DNA of 64,000 nt from Ophioceras dolichostomum (lineage: Eukaryota; Ascomycota; Sordariomycetes; Magnaporthales; Ophioceraceae), in assembly GCA_003049485.1 (NCBI GenBank), contig PYST01000029.1, positions 124,001-188,000 on the forward strand. Direction: 5' to 3'. The position numbers and the translations under genes are program-made. The notes below the pieces were generated by a model that worked only from the letters and a program-made list of their open reading frames with translations, did not search any database and was not told the origin of the DNA. Of the stretch, positions 22,231 to 35,420 are shown piece by piece; position 1 is the first letter of the stretch; each line of letters opens with the position of its first letter.

Positions 22231-25200
22231 ACACATACAAAGTATAAAAGGCAGGACCCTGTTGGCCAGGCTTATCGCCTTGGTGGTCCGAACGCCGTCA
22301 TTCGAGACTTCGATGGGAGGGAAACGCCAGGAATCCCCCGGCGGAAACCTCTGCTGCCAGATGGAATCCGGAGATATTTGCCCGAGTGCCGTTATTCACA
22401 TATAATACCTTGTATGATTCTATCTTCTATTTTACTTTGACGTTTGCATTGAAGGCATGAATGCCCACGTCCCCCCACGATGAGGTGAGAAGTATGGAGG
22501 TCAGCAGCTTTTCCCCTGGAACCCCTTACTATCTGTCTCAGCGCGGGGAGACAAGTTTAAAATAGATGGATTGGGCGTGTGGGATGACGGAGGTATGGAT
22601 GATGATAGTGATGATGACGATGACGATCATCGTATTTCGCTCGGCATCTTTCCTCTCTAGAGCTCCGTCTCCGTTCCTGTCCGTATCGGTCCACACTTTC
22701 TCTCTCAAGGTTCTCCCTGGCTGTAGGAACCACCACCGCGAGAGATATCTCGTGTACATCTATTGCCGTCTATGTCCGGCTCAGGAGGGGAAGAAGGATT
22801 CCATAGCCTCGAAAGAAATCCCGTCGAGCTGGACTTTGCTGGATGGTCGGGAGGGTGGTCAGCACGATGACACCACCATTGATAAAGAAGATGCTGACGA
22901 TGCGTATGCGCTGTTATGTATGCGTGTGAACTTATGTAGGTGGTGTCCTTTTGTCTCGCTCCTTTTTCTTTCCGGATGGAAAGAGGCACAGCGCTTTGAG
23001 TTGAGGCCGGTGGACGGTGGTGCCTGTCTGCTAGCCAGGCACGGGTGTTGATGGGAGGGGGTCAATGGCTGGGGAGGATGGGGACGGAACGATTGGGGGT
23101 CCGACTCCCACTCGAGCTGGAGTTGGAATCCCTTCACCGCCTGAGTGGTTGGCTGTTTGGTCAGCAGGCAGGCACCCGCCGGAGCAAGACCTCGGTTTGG
23201 GACAAGTGCTCGCCGAGGAAAGAGTCGAGAAGGTAAGGCTGCTGCTGGGTCTGTTTGTTCTCGCTTGCATGCTGCGTTGGCCCAAGACCGCGGGACGAGG
23301 GGATCGATAGAGCGAGTAGCGAGTCGAGCGTACCTTTGGCGACTTACCCGAAAGGGCAATCGCGGGTCTGGCGCCCTTGATGCCATGATTTGGGGCTGGC
23401 AATCTCGGCTTTCCTCTTTGTTCCCGCCGTGATGGCACCGAAGAGACCAAGACGCTAGCAGCACGAGAGTGAGCCGACGGGGTAGATACTAGCGGAATAA
23501 GAGTGCACAATAATGAGAGATATTTGATGATAATGACGCGAATGCGATGCCGCTGCATGTCTCAGGACGAACGAGAGAGGGAGAGAGAGCTCGCCGACTA
23601 TCCGTTCCGGTATTGCAGATTGTGCCACGGCTTGGTCTTGGGCGAGCAGTCCGTGTTTCCAGGCGGCCGGGTGACCTGTCACCCTCCACGACTCTCCACA
23701 ACCAGTCTGGTGTCCCGTCCCTCCGTGAGTCTCCGAGAGACACACAGGTTGTCAGACAGACGGTGGCACCGTATTCAATCAATTGGGCAGCACAATGGGT
23801 GTGTATTTTTCGTAGTTTTTTCTCTGTCTGTTCTTCTGTGTTCCCCCCGCTCTCTCTGACCTGCTTGGGCCGAAATCTCTGATCTTCACGGATCCTCTAG
23901 GTCTGGGCACTCACGTGGCTCTGCACGTGATCCCCATCACCTCTGGGAATCCTCTCCTAACTGACACAGGTTACCTGGTAAAAGTTTGTCTCGCGATTTT
24001 GACCGCCGGTTTTATTTGGCTAATATCCAGACAGAAAGTCAGAATGAACCACCAGGACATTGTAGTCGGTTCGAGCGAGAGACGGCTGGACGCAGTGAGG
24101 GTAAGAATTTGTTCAAAACGGAATCTCCATCCGACCAGACTGCTGGTGTGTCTGTGTGTGTCTTGTGTGCCTGCTTCGGATTCGGAACCCTGGCTCGTGA
24201 AGAGAAGCCATGATGAGCAGCGCCGCCGGCGTGCGTTTCCAGCAGGCGCCTGTGTGCGATCCAAATATCGAATCGCAATCGAGGAAACCTCCCAACCAGC
24301 TAGCAGGCCTCCAAGAACCCCAGGGCCCCCGCCAGCCCTCCTTCGATCTTCAGGGGTGGGATCCATTCCCCAGCTCGATGCACCCCTGTTTCCCACGTGG
24401 AAATTCCAGTCCGTTGCGTGGGGCTGATTCAGACTGCTGGGAACGATGGGAACGCGGGCATCATCTTTTCTTCTCATTGGTCCTCGCCCATTTCTCTCCT
24501 TCCCCAGTGGTCAATTCCGGTCAGGCCGAAAGGCATCCACTGTGCAGCAGCACCAGTGTCAACCTCCCTTTCTTTTCTTGATAGGATTTTGCCTCTTCGG
24601 CCTGACTGACGGACGGAGCAGCTGGCACCTTCTCGTGGAGTGTGTGGATTCGAATCGAAGGGATGGAAAAAGAAAAGGGGAAGGCCTGAGGGCGAAAACC
24701 AATTTTCTCCATCCATCCATCCATCCAGCCACGCCCGAGGTACGAGAAAAATCGCAAATTGGCCCCGGAGTTTGAGGTGGTACGGCGGAGAGAAACGCCC
24801 GTCCGTTCTCACATGGCAAAGCCCGCAAATCGTTGCCGGGGACCCGAAAAGTTGGGTTCCTTCAATTTCAAACGACGCGCCATCCTGTCACTTTCGCCCC
24901 AGAAATTGCTCCAGAGGACTTAAAAAAAAAAAAAAAGCCTAAGAAATGGAGGAGCACCAAGGTCGGGTGGCGGCGCAAACCTCCTTCACAAAGTCCACAC
25001 CGCCTTCGCTTCCAACCCAGAAACCCAGACAAAAAAGGGAAATGTTGGGGTTGGAAATTCGAGAGACGAGAGGCGAGAAACGACTACGGGCGATAAGGAG
25101 ATTCTACCCTGTCATTTCTCAGTTTGGCCTTGATGATTTCGCTTTGCTGCAAGTGGCCTAATAAGCCACACACCAAAGACCTAGGCACGGCTGGTTGTTT

Positions 25201-26990
25201 CGGAGCGATGTACCTTTTGGAAAAGGTACATCCACCATGCCGAGGAATCCAATGGCGATATCAATCCCTTTTGAACTGCATGTAAGAGCCCTGAGGAGCT
25301 GGACTGGAACGTCGGAGCGTGTGTCCTGCAGGGGTAAATTCCAGCTGGCGGGGCCAGCGCCAGTCCCGACTTTCTGCGACAGCTCTTTTTTTTTTTTTGT
25401 CAGCCAGCCAGCCATGAATGAGCCCCTCTACAGGTGGAGAGAGAACGCTTCCAGAAAAGCATCCCGAGGGAGGGGATTCGTCCTCGTCTGGGTGGACTCG
25501 CGGCCTGACGGGCTGCGCCTTGATTGGGTTCCAGCGATGGAGGAGACGCATGGAGGAGTGGTAAATGCACTTGCAGATATCGACCCAGCACGCAGTGTGA
25601 TGATGATGGTGTTCGACCAAACATCCAGGTGGCCGCCTTCTCACACGGCGAGATAAGCCCGGACCTGCAGGTCAGGTCGTAACCTGGTGTCATTGTCAGC
25701 CAGCCTTGATCTCTATCGAGCGCACGGCCGTATGTCAGCATGTACTGTCTATAAGCTTCGGACAGAGAGCGAGAGACAGAGAGACACCGGAGAGACTAAC
25801 GAGAAAGAGCAAGATATGTCGACCTCGTATGCAAGGGAGTGTTTTTCACTGAGACTGAGACACGGCACGGAGATAGTCGGAACCAAAGCTGATATCAATA
25901 TCAACCGAAAGGTCTTGTGACGGCTGGTTTTGGCCCCAGCCGTCCTCAGTAATTTGGGTCCTCGCTCGGCGGCGTGAGGATGATGACGAAAAAGAACCCA
26001 TTGTCTGATATCACGACGACGACGGAGACGACGGCAAGCACGACTCATCATCCCTGCTCGGTCCTAGGCTCCGGCCATGGCAGAAAGAAGCACTCGTCAT
26101 GAGAAATACAGTACAACTGCAACCAGCCTGCATCCCATCTCAGGCGGAGGAAAGAAATCCTAGCAGCTCCAGCTCGGCATTCTCGGGCACAAGAGGATCG
26201 ACGACCTGTCGTCATAGGATCCTCAGTGCCGGGAAGCACTAGGCAAGGCACCAGGGGCAGGAAAAGGTCAGGTACTAGTATCCAAATGGAAAGGGGGAAG
26301 AGAGGTTGGAAACGCACGTTGCAAACCTGAGCGAATTTGTTCCACACTTGTTGCTGACAATTGCCCACTAATCCATCACTGTTGTGTTTTAACTCTGAAA
26401 AGGAGGAGCGAGAGAGCCAAGAGAAAATTCGCTCAGTCGGCATAAACTGCCGAGGCCGAATATGATTCTGAAGGGATGAGGAAAAGAAGAAAAAAAGCCA
26501 GATGGAGTTGTCGATCAGATGACTGCTCTTGAGGTTGCATCGATCGTCCACCTCGCCAGACAATGGTGACAGGGGGCCAAGGGGTTTGATGAAAAGTGAT
26601 GAGGAGCACTAACAAAAAAAAAGCAAGTTCGGGATAGCGCTAGCAGACAAGAAACAAGAAACAAGAACAAGACAAGGAAGGGAGAGAGAGAGATAGGGAA
26701 GGGGGTGTGAAAGCATCAACAAAAAAGAAAAGAAAAGAGGGCGGGTTCTGGCAAGAGACAGGTTCCACCGACGGCTGGAACCGAAAAAGAAAGCGGAGGC
26801 GGGAAGAAGAAGGAAGTTCACAATCAGCGGGACCTCGACCCGAGCATTTACTAGTAGTCAAGACATGTTGTGACAGTGGCGATGAATTTGCACCGCATGA
26901 TCGGAGGGGGGGAGCACTGCAGCAGCTAGCGAGGGAAGAGGAAAAAAGTGAACGATATCGCAATATCTAGTGCGGGGTTATTATGGAATG
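22231..26990. other. Gene-free stretch
   Basis: I recognise no gene, RNA or mobile element here. The content is mixed-composition DNA with short purine-rich or T-rich tracts and small TGA/TCA-rich patches (about 22590-22630). A TATAAAAGG sequence lies near 22242, but no recognisable gene follows it. Frames of up to ~200 codons on the minus strand (about 22860-23560) lack recognisable domains and overlap other equally long frames. Confidence 0.45.
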
Positions 26991-27015
26991 ATGAGGGAAA
27001 AGGAAAGGCGGACAT

Positions 27016-27156
27016 GTCTGTCTGTCCTGCTGTGTCTGTCCTGCTGTGTCTGTCCTGCTGTGTCTGTCCTGCTGTGTCTGTCCTGCTGTGTCTGTCCTGC
27101 TGTGTCTGTCCTGCTGTGTCTGTCCTGCTGTGTCTGTCCTGCTGTGACTGTCCTGC
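27016..27156. repeat. 14-bp tandem minisatellite
   Basis: Tandem array of the unit TGTCTGTCCTGCTG. Nine near-identical full copies are followed by a decaying copy (GTGACTGTCCTGC). Because 14 is not a multiple of 3, any frame through it cycles with a 42-base period, which produces artefactual repetitive peptides on both strands. The copies are nearly perfect, suggesting recent expansion. The array lies outside any recognised gene. Confidence 0.97.
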
Positions 27157-27333
27157 AAGCCACCGGTCGTGTTCTCGGTCCCTCATCACCCTCATAATCA
27201 CCATCGCCCGCAGAGTCGGGCGCCCGGGCTGCCTTGTGGGCGCCTGGCCAGTGGTCTGCACGCATGCGGGCTTCAATTCTTATTGTTGTTAATAGTGTCC
27301 GCCTTTTTGGACGCTCATCACATACATCACACA

Positions 27334-27406
27334 CCCCCCCCCCCCCCCCCNNNNNNNNNNNNNNNNNNNNNNNNNNNNNNNNCCCCCCCCCCCCCCCCCC
27401 CCCCCC
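27334..27406. repeat. Poly-C tract containing an assembly gap (32 N)
   Basis: C17 (27334-27350), then 32 undetermined bases (27351-27382), then C24 (27383-27406). The gap is probably an unresolved homopolymer or a join across one, so distances across it are uncertain. Apparent frames spanning it are not meaningful. Confidence 0.95.
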
Positions 27407-30400
27407 AGACGACAGCCAGCGACCAGCCGGAACTGTGGATAACAGGACGGAGGAGCTGGAAAAGCAAAAAAGAAATGTACGTGATAGTGGCTTGCAAATG
27501 GCGAGTCTTGTGATCTGACCCATGACGCCTCCGGGCGGGGAAAGGATACCAGCTAGTTCCCAGTCTTGATGGTCTGTCCTCCTTTCTTTTTCGTGTACTT
27601 GGCTTGGACTGCAGGCACTTTGTGCCAACAATCGTCACTTCTGCGTCACATTAAACGTGCCAAGCCAAAGTACCTTACCTACAAACATACCTAGGCGGGC
27701 AGGCAAAAGGAGGCTAAGCATTAACACTGCTGCTGGTGATGTGTTGTGCGTGCGTGCAGTTGCGGGGGCCTTTTCCTGCGTGCTGCACGTTGCGTTGGCA
27801 AGGCGTGCGGTCCCGGCTGGTTGGGTCGCGCACCGATTTGCAGGTGATAAGATCCTTCCTCCTCACTTGAGCGCGTGCGAGAGAGGAGAGGAGGAGAAGA
27901 AAGAGGGGAAGCCCGGGCTGATGAGCCTGCCTGAACTTGCCTGCTTGCTGGAGGTGGAGTGGGGCCGGATAGGTGAGAAGAAAGACGCATTGTGCAGCTT
28001 TCAATTCTTTTCTTTTTTTGTTTGTTCCTTCCTGACGGTCTTCGTTTCTCCCTTTTCGTTGACTGTGCAAAGACCTGCATGGAGCTATCGAAATATTGGT
28101 CCTGCCTTGCCTCCCCCCCTGCCCTCATCTCGAGGTCATCAAACTGCCCACGTACGTAGTTAGTATCTCCTCGGGCGGCGCCGGCGCGACCGGGCGGAGC
28201 GGCCCTCCCTCCCTTCCCCTCCCCTTTCCTACTTCACGAACGGGCCTATTGCGGAGAACGGGGCGGTCTGGGCCTGGTGGTGGCGGCGGGCGAGACCGCT
28301 GGAGACCGCTGGCGACCGCTGGCCGCATGTTGAGGGTTGAGGGCATCAAGCCATGTGGTGATTGTGGCTTGCGCCTAGACGGGTCTCAAACCTTCAAGTT
28401 TTCCCGAACGGGAGAGTGCATGCGGTGATGGATGGGTGGGCGGGGAGAGCTGTAAACAACCATCCTATCGTGTCTCTGCTGGCGCCCGGAAAAACACAAA
28501 GAAACATTGAAGCACACTTGGGGAAGACCCGACGTGAACCCGACATGAGTTCAGCCCTCCATGTCAGCCTTCCTCATACATTTTGCTTCTTGAGGAATGC
28601 TTGGAAAAAAAAAAAAGGTACTTCCTGAGAGAAGTACCTCTCGAGGAGGGTGTGAATAGAGAAAGAGAAACAATTCGCGCACCTATGCACCCATCAATCC
28701 CTTCTTTCGTTTGGATTCATTTTTACCTCCTTGCCGGGCGCCGAAGGTGGTGGTGGTGGTGGTGGGTTGGAAACATCTCTCTCCCAATAATAGCAAGCAT
28801 GGCTCGGCATCCCAGCCGGCTCGCATCGATCCCGCCCCGGATAGGGCCACAAAGTTAGGCTCAGCCTTCCGGGAAAAACCAGAACCTGCAGAAAGCAACA
28901 AACAAACATGCCATACAAGCCGAACAATGTTTCCCTTGTGCATTTAATTCCTGGGTTGGATCGTAACGCACAATGAAGAAAGTTGTATGCTATCATCTCC
29001 TAAAACCCCCAATGAGCTGAGACGTTCAAGTCCTGGCCGGGTCAGGGCCTGGCTACGCGCGGCCTCTCTCACGATTTGAACGGCCCAGCAAGTCGGCATG
29101 AAAAAACCTAAGCGGCTGTCTGTTTGAAGTAAACATCGCGCGGCTATTACCGCATGCCAGTACCCACCAGGCCGGCCGGAGTGAGATAGGAGAATGGAAG
29201 GGGGCCAAAAATACCAAAGGGCTGAACATCGCCACGACCGACGAGAGCAAGCAAGCGAGCAAGCAGAAAGGAAACGTCCCGTCCTGGAACTCTTACAGGC
29301 GGTCGCGGTACGAAAGCTTGCCGTAAGGAAGCGGCGTGGACGCATGCGTTTCGACAGCCGCTTCTTTGAATAGACGCCGGGGATGGTGTGCCGGAAGCAC
29401 AACCTGCGGCGAAGGTAGGGAGTACAGAGATTCGTCGGAGTCTGAACTCTCCCCGTAGCATGACTGAGCAAAAAAATGGTTGTTCTATAGGTTTGCTTGT
29501 AATAGTAATATTCCTCACAACGCCGGTATGGATGATAAAAAAAAAAGTGATGGCCGGGATGTTTTCTTGGTTCGGCGAAGCGCTGGTGATGAGAGCGGAC
29601 AGCCCTGTCGGCATCACGGCCAGGTCTAGGGCCAGGAGTAGAACCATGGCAGGGCCAGGACAAGGCCCCGACAGCGGCACATTCCGGCGGTCGTGGGCGA
29701 GCGAAGAAATTGGAATTTTGTTCCCTAAACGGATTTGGGCCTCGTCTGAAGAATTTTATTTTTTCCTTGGGTTCTCCCTGTTTCTTTTCGTATTCACTTC
29801 CCCATCGGACGGACACCCTCGCTTTCGGCGTCCGGTTTTCTTCATGTGAATTGAGCAAATTCGCCGAATTGGGCGATATCTTTTCGTTGGTGCAATAGGT
29901 ATCGATCCCGAGAGCAGAACTCTGCAGAGGAGGTCAGGCAGCGTACGGCCTTCCAATAGGAATTGAAGTCAGCCTTAATCTGCTCAATCGATCTCTTCTG
30001 CGGCCTCAGGGCTGGGGGCCGCCCGTCCTGCAGCCTGAACTGCACCGTACCACGCTGCACTGCACTGCAACAACGTTGTCTTCCTCAACTTCCTGTGAGT
30101 TGTCGGCGAATTTTGTTGACGGATGACGAGTTTGAGTGGCTCTCAGGATGCCAACGCATCGGTGAGTCACGAGTTGTTGATGAGGAGGAGGCGGTGGTGT
30201 GTGTCTCTCTAAATGTTGGGGGTGTGTCGGTTGAGATGGCACTTTCTTTCACCGCTTTCCACGTTACCGAGATTGGGGCCACGAAGGCCACTGCCTGCCA
30301 ACCACTCACCTCACAGGTCTCGACGATTCTCTAGGCAGTCAGACTTCGGGCCGTCGGCCTCCACTCTCGTGCTCTAATGTGTGGGCAAGGCTTCCAGGCT

Positions 30401-33400
30401 GCATCAAATGCTGGGTTAGGTACTGATGCATCGCGGTGGTTCTTCTCAACAGCGAGCAGCGAACAGTCGGTGATGATGAAGAGGGGACGCGGGAACATGA
30501 ACAACATAAACGATCAACAGAACCCCACCACAGAGAGGAGCCAGACAAAAATGTTTGCATGTGATAAGGACCCGAGGCGTCTTCGCTAATTACGACGCGC
30601 AGGGGTCAAACAGACGACTTCTCGGTTTTCCTAACACGATGGTGACGAAGTTGAGGCTGAAGCTGCACCCTTGAGAAAGACCATGGGCCCCTGGCTTCTG
30701 GTTTTGCCGACGGCCGCTTGCTACTGTGTACGAACACGCTTTCGTCGTTGTATCCATCGCCTGATTTCTGTCTGGCGCCTACAACGTAGCGGTCGCCAAG
30801 CTTCAGGGTCAAGGTTATTAGAGTTCGAGACAGGGCAACCTGCCAAAACGTTGAGAGAAACCCTTGAGAAAAGGTGTGACAAAGAAAAGTTAAGGGTTCG
30901 TTGGGCTTGACCGATGGACGGATCTTCAACTTGAAGCGCTTATTGCTTTGCTCTCAGGCGAAAGTCAAAAGGTCGGTGTGAAACCCGCTCTCATCTCACG
31001 AGAGGTCCAACAGCCAGGTCACCGTCAGCATTATCATCAGAGCAGAGCCTCCTGTTCTTTTTCTGGCCCTGGTGAACGTGAACCCTGGTCCGGGTCTAGC
31101 AACGGCTTGGCGTCTTCATTCATCAAGCCAAGCATCCAAGTACCGCACAAGGAGGGACTATGAAGCGAGCAGCACCACGCGTCCCTACGGCCGCTAGAAC
31201 CTCGAGGCAGGTTTCTTTTCTTCGGTGCTACCACTGCTAGCCAGGGGACTAGGCGTTGTCTAGCGTGCAATACCATGCGACGCCATGATGTGAACTGACG
31301 TGAATTTTAATATGCGCTCATCTCCAGAGACAGTGTCCGTTCCTTATTAGAGGCTGCGACAAGTCTGGACCTAGTCGAGCGTTGCGCCCGAGAGAGCAGC
31401 AGCAGAAGAGCAACAGCACCCAGCCGTGCAGGGATTAATGTCAATTGCCAGACAACGCACGCAGACAGCTTCGTCAGCGGCCAGCTTACCAGCGCCACGC
31501 ACACATGCATGCACGCAGCCAGCTAGTTCAGCATCAATTACTTTCCTCACCTCGCCGTAATGAGTGAGAAGCGGTAATATTCATGCTCGACACGGTGTCT
31601 TTCCTCGAGGGGAGCGAGCGAATGGATGTCTCAGAAAATGTTTCGGAGGATTTGCAAAATGATCGCTCTCGCACGCACACACATATTCTCTCTCATATCA
31701 AATTCTCCGCCAGCGGCGGCGCGCCGTTTTTGTTGTCCGCCTAAATTCTCAAAATGGAACGGCGGGGGGGTAGAGCCGTCGCTGACAGGTGAGCACATGT
31801 AAAATAAAGACTGTAGGTACCTACAGTAGTCTCCCAGCTTTTGCATCAGCCTGGACGAATAAGGTACGACACGGCGAATGATAAACGGTAGTTCTGGGTA
31901 GCCGGCGGTTTCGAACATATTCGGGTGTCCAGACACGGCTTCTATTCTGAAAAAAAGTTCTTCTCTCTCCTCACCCCTTTTCTCACACACAAGTGTGTCC
32001 GTGATACGGCTCGCCGGCCGGAAAGAGCGCCAAACTCAATTTTCAATTAGCATAGCGACCGCCTTTGCAAAGCAAATTTCTAATTCCAGATTCAGGGGTC
32101 GACACGCACAAAGAGAAATTATGAAGCGAGAAGCGAAAAAGAAACGCCATCATCTTCTTTCGTCTTCTGGCTCAGAAACAGGAGGTTCCTTGACCGCCCG
32201 GTTCCCACAAAATTTGCCCCTGGAAGCCCTGTCCTGGAACTCTCTTGGACACGAAGATGTTTTTTCCTTGTCTGGCGGTGGCCGGCGTGGTGCGCTTGAA
32301 AATTTGTTGAAATGAGCACCAGGAGGTCTGAGGGCTCCGACACTGGGCGACTTGTTGGTGGAGTACACGAACGTTCTACAGTGCTTCTATGCAGGGTGGA
32401 GTACCCCTCGATCCCCAACTGGCTGGGGAAATGACTGGCAGCAGGGACCCGAAAGTCCATGGTAACCATATGACGACGATGTGATGAGCTCGCTCGGCTC
32501 GTAATTCAGGGAGAAGTAGGACGGATTCCGAGCATCTCCTCCTTCTGTTTGTCCGTGGTTATTTCTTGTTCGAGACAAAGCTCTGAATAGGGGCTTGGCC
32601 TTTGACGGTCTAGATGTCGGAGATGCGAATTCAAATTTGAGATTTTTTATTTTTGCTTCTCCGTTCTTGTGCTCACTGGTGTACCGGTTTGAGGTCTCGG
32701 CGAACTCATCTCGTGGCCCAACTGTGGGTATTGCCTGCATCCCGTTGGCCACCGCCATGAGGCTTCGCGGACCGTGTTGCGAGCCAGAGGAGCCCACTCA
32801 GGCGACAAGCTAGACCGCAACAAAGAGAGGCTAGAAGAAAAAAAAGAAAAAAAGAAAAAAAACGACTGCGACTTGTCACAACAGATGAAGTTCAGGCACG
32901 GCCGGGAAAAATCAAGTGTGGCCTAGAAAACAGGCCATAATATCTTCCCATATCGCGTCCAATCCCCGCGACCTTTTCTTGGAAGCAGGCCGTCTCAGGT
33001 TGTGGGGACAAGCCGCGGAAGCCACGGCCAGCTATTTTCGGCCTTTCTGACCTTTCATCAATTGTGAATTTCAGCTTTCAATTCATCAGTGCATTGCAGG
33101 GTGCAGTGCAGGCAAGAGGCAGGCTAGCTGGGGCTTCATCATCAGGGCATGATAGCACATGGCAGCAGCAATTATTTGCGGTGGATCGGCGTCTGGTAGC
33201 TGACGCTGTGGTGTTGGCCTCCAAGGCCCTAAGGCTGCCAGGGCTCAGGGGGCGTGTGGGCTAGAATTTTAGCCCACCTGAAGCGCTAAAGGGGGGTCGC
33301 TGTTGTTCGGGGTCGCGCCGGTACCTCCCTCAGCAGGTACCTCAATTTCATGTTGTCCGACTCTCCGACCAGGGGTGGCAGGTCTGCTGAGGTTCTGGGA

Positions 33401-33840
33401 GATGGGCAGAAAAAAAAACGAAAAAATGCAGGACAGGGCTACCCTGCTCCGCTTGTTTCACTCGCTCACGCACCAAGAGCGGACGGATTTGAGGATTGTC
33501 GCCCACACACCCACACACCCACACCCACACTGGCACGCCCCCTTCTTCTTGGTGCTTTACCACTGAGGCTGCGTCACTGCCACGGCACCATTCGTCTCTC
33601 GCAAGGTACCCGGGTACAGGTCCAACCGTGCAGCCCGCGCCGCCGGTGCCTGGTGCTCACGGGTTCAGCAGGTACAGGGTTCAAGAAACCGCACGGCGCT
33701 GTCTCGCCGAGAGTACCTGCGCAAGAGGTACACTTGTAGAGTCATAGATGCGGTGAACTCGAACAAGCGTAGCGTCGCCCTCTTTTTCATTTTCGCTGGA
33801 GATGGGCAGGGGGGGTGTAGGTCACACTCTGTCATCCCCC
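27407..33840. other. Gene-free stretch
   Basis: No recognised gene. The longest open frame (304 codons, minus strand, 28944-29858) is rich in Arg, Ser, His and Cys, has no recognisable domain and is unlike the clear genes in codon pattern, so I treat it as chance. Content includes GGT/GTG runs (about 28745-28765), a perfect 16-bp palindrome at 31811-31826, and GTACC-rich sequence (33318-33345, 33604-33620). Confidence 0.45.
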
Positions 33841-35420
33841 GGGCAATGCCCACACCTCAGCACAGGATCAACTTTCAACTTTCGTACCCATGAGGCAATC
33901 TTCGAGCTTTCTCACTGCCGGGCACATACATAAGACAGCCTCCTCCGCCTCTCTCCCACCCGGTCCGCTCTCCTCGACCCATTGTCAGTTCCAGACGAAA
34001 ACCATCAGATCATCATCTCGGCCCTCCATAGAAAGCTCAAGCTTCTCTGACACACTTCTTCCTCGACCTTCGAAACATATATCAAGGCCCACCTCCCTCT
34101 TCTCTCCATCGCCTCAACCAACGCTCTCACCCATCAGGATTTCTAACGACCACCAACCAAGCCGACGACATCCATCAAGTCAGCTCTACTACGAAGTATA
34201 TAACTACTGCCAACCTCACCCACCACTTGACACTTGCAGTAGTCAAGCATACGAACACACATCAATAGACCTCCAAGCAACGAGGTCTAGCCCTACGCGA
34301 AGGTCCTCCCGGCCGCAACCATAACCGCCACATTCACCATGCCTGCTCAACGGCCTTCGCAGCTCCCGCCCTGCCCGGGCCCGCCTCCAAGCCGGCCCCT
34401 CCCTCCTCTGCCCACAAGGGGTTAATGGAGGTATGCGGTTCTCGTCAAGAACACGGGTTGCCCTTCTTGGACTTCCCGGAGAAACGGCAACAACCAGAAA
34501 CAACAAACCAATCCTCACGTCGACGGCGCAAACCTTCACTCAGCTTCACTACGACACTGGACGCTTGCCTTGCCTGCCTGCTACACGGATCCGCCGCCCG
34601 CGGCCCTGCACGTCTGATCGGCCTTGGGACGAAAGGAGAACGCCACGCATGATGCGATGCACGACCACTACAACACCCACCGCTCTGGGCTGAGTTTCCT
34701 GGCCTCCGCACCCACCAAGCTGCAACCGCCCGGCCCGACCTGGCGCTGTTGCGACTGTCCTCGTCATGAGCGACGGAACAGCATACATACAACAATAAGC
34801 GGTAGCAGCCATGGCCTGACCTGGTTGCCTTCCTTCCGTTCTCCCGTGGAAGAACAAAAAGAAGCAAACACAAAGCAATTGCGTTTCCCGATCTCGATCA
34901 CATGGTCCACCACTATCATCACTTCTCCTCACCACCCTCCCTCCCTCCACCTTGCTGCGTCCTGGACACGACATCTCGCCGATGGCCGCATATACAGCGG
35001 CCGCCTCTCTAATAACCACCTTCGTTCTTGCTCAGCCCCTCACCTCGTCTCGCCTCGACATACATCATTGATATGCGCATCACTACCCGCAACCCAACTC
35101 AGACAACCCTTACCCCTCGCCATCAACACAATATCATTGGAGTCCGAAGAGCCGGACTCTGAAGGATCGATCACGCTTCCACCTTTCTCTGTTCTCCACC
35201 ATCGTGCGGCGTCCTTTTTCAACAGAACGCTTCACACATGTACTACCACCATGGGCATTATTACGGGACATTTTAATATCTGGGAGTTTCTTCGCAGCGG
35301 ACACTACACAACACACAACACACGCATCACACCCCTCCTACTTCATCACTTTATTATGATCATCATGTGGCTTTCTGTCTCCCCCGCACTCATCACACCT
35401 TAACGAATTTCCTTTCATCA
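33841..35420 (+). other. Possible leader-rich transcription unit, no confident CDS
   Basis: Base composition changes here to long C/A/T-rich, G-poor sequence on the plus strand (for example 33950-34300 and 34890-35120). This resembles the long 5' leaders of fungal regulatory genes. It holds several short ATG-initiated frames: 33890-34324 (144 codons, Ser/Pro/Thr-rich), 34338-34424 (28 codons), and a frame whose last part begins MGIITGHFNIWEFLRSG near 35251. A plausible splice donor (ATGGAG/GTATGC) lies near 34430. I cannot assemble a recognisable protein. It could be a long-leader mRNA with a short product, or a non-coding RNA. Confidence 0.25.

Noticed and set aside
27016..27156. Possible CRISPR-like array
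   Set aside because: These are direct 14-bp tandem units with no spacers, in a eukaryotic genome.
26981..27631. Repetitive Gln/Asp/Arg/Ser/Thr protein on the minus strand
   Set aside because: It is produced by the 14-bp minisatellite (42-base peptide period) and runs through the N gap and poly-C tract.
28944..29858. 304-codon minus-strand frame
   Set aside because: Arg/Ser/His/Cys-rich composition, no domain, and similar-length overlapping frames; best read as a chance frame in GC-rich DNA.
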